A stretch of DNA of 31,691 nt, taken from the IMG/VR virus record IMGVR_UViG_3300042368_000426, positions 1-31,691 of that record, one strand, 5' to 3'. Below, piece by piece: positions 31,294 through 31,691 of this stretch. The notes under the pieces were generated by a model. That model worked only from the letters and a program-made list of their open reading frames with translations. It was not told where the DNA came from and ran no database searches. How positions within the stretch are numbered: position 1 is the first letter of the stretch; each line of letters opens with the position of its first letter. The position numbers and the translations under genes are program-made. Origin of the DNA: a virus.

Positions 31294-31691
31294 ACGCTTT
31301 ACATATTACGGTTCTACAGCATCAGCACAATTCATAATGGATTTAGTGCCTAATTCTTTTTTTGGTATTTCATTAAAAAGATTAAGAGCAGCGTATACAG
31401 GAAGTTGTATAAGAGTAAGGCGGTCAAATGATAATACACAACAAGACATAGGATTTAGTGGTAACAATTTAGACACTGCTGCTTTGCTTTCATTTGTAGG
31501 CATTCATAATGCGTTTATAGTTACGTGGTACGACCAAAGCGGTAACGGATTTAATGTTACCAATGCAACATCAGGACAACAACCACAAATAGTAAGTAGT
31601 GGTAGTTTGTTATTAGATGCTAGCGGAAACTTATCAGCAAGATATGATGGCACAAATGACCGATTACTTTCTTCTACATTTACTTTAAGGG
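31286..31691 (+). CDS. Fibre/adhesin with arabinofuranosidase-like domain (partial)
   Basis: Starts at ATG 31286, eight bases inside the previous gene, and runs off the window end (135 residues visible). The sequence ISLKRLRAAYTGSCIRVRR, QQDIGFSGNNLDTAALLSFV and TWYDQSGNGFNVTNAT is a recurrent pattern in Bacteroidota phage tail proteins; it resembles the AbfB catalytic-type fold (arabinofuranosidase B, ArabFuran-catal). It may recognise or cleave surface sugars of the host. The C-terminal part is outside the window, so activity cannot be assessed. Confidence 0.72.
   Translation, partial: MSKRFTYYGSTASAQFIMDLVPNSFFGISLKRLRAAYTGSCIRVRRSNDNTQQDIGFSGNNLDTAALLSFVGIHNAFIVTWYDQSGNGFNVTNATSGQQPQIVSSGSLLLDASGNLSARYDGTNDRLLSSTFTLR

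Noticed and set aside
1-31691. CRISPR arrays, insertion sequences, rRNA or tRNA genes, integrase and attachment sites
   Set aside because: Looked for on both strands; no spaced repeats, transposase or recombinase motifs, or cloverleaf-like sequences were recognised.

Overview
The window is about 32 kb of a tailed double-stranded DNA phage (or prophage) genome that most likely infects a Bacteroidota host. Three things point to this host. The sequence is A+T-rich. Its promoters carry the Bacteroidota -7 element TAnnTTTG, once with a TTTG -33 box at the canonical 19-bp spacing. Genes start after A-rich (ACAAA-type) leaders rather than Shine-Dalgarno sites. The genome is tightly packed, with most genes overlapping by 1-26 bases. 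I see no integrase, CI-type repressor, tRNA, rRNA, CRISPR array or insertion sequence, so lifestyle is open. No tail sheath gene is recognisable and there is a roughly 760-residue tape measure protein, so a siphovirus is the best guess.

Layout: (1) Positions 1-246 hold a strong terminator and a promoter. (2) Positions 247-4420 are an early operon of small proteins plus recombination and nuclease genes: Erf-type annealing protein, a DnaA-domain-IV-like helix-turn-helix protein, a RusA resolvase and an HNH nuclease. (3) Positions 4421-6697 are a structured leader and a 720-residue SF2 helicase fused to a DNA methyltransferase. (4) Positions 6698-7138 are the largest gene-free stretch: a terminator, an A+T-rich spacer, a promoter over a 12-bp palindrome, and a second structured leader. 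(5) Positions 7139-10632 encode a zinc-finger protein, a primase-SF3 helicase, a PD-(D/E)xK nuclease and small proteins. (6) Positions 10642-13037 hold small genes, a holin candidate and the small and large terminase subunits. (7) Positions 13037-20569 are tail genes: a chaperone pair with a candidate -1 frameshift, the tape measure, and tail-tip or receptor-binding-type proteins. (8) Positions 20562-24035 are a glycosyltransferase, the portal and a minor head protein. (9) Positions 24015-25312 are a four-gene minus-strand cassette (lipoprotein, family-25 glycosyltransferase, two small proteins) with its own promoter. (10) Positions 25408-31691 are scaffold, major capsid, connector and completion proteins, a probable tail tube protein, a repeat-rich tail appendage, and the start of a carbohydrate-binding or fibre protein that runs off the end.

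The early genes copy and recombine the genome, the terminase packages it through the portal, and the late genes build head and tail. The most interesting signals are these. Two leaders (4443-4534 and 7039-7138) share one unusual design: an upstream hairpin whose loop is perfectly complementary to the apical loop of a terminator-like hairpin, whose U-tract abuts the next start codon. A T9 slippery run lies exactly at the first codons of an open -1 frame just before the tape measure gene. The portal carries an internal DnaJ-like Cys motif. One ORF looks like three genes joined through their own leader sequences. All functional calls are by reading protein sequence; no database search was run.
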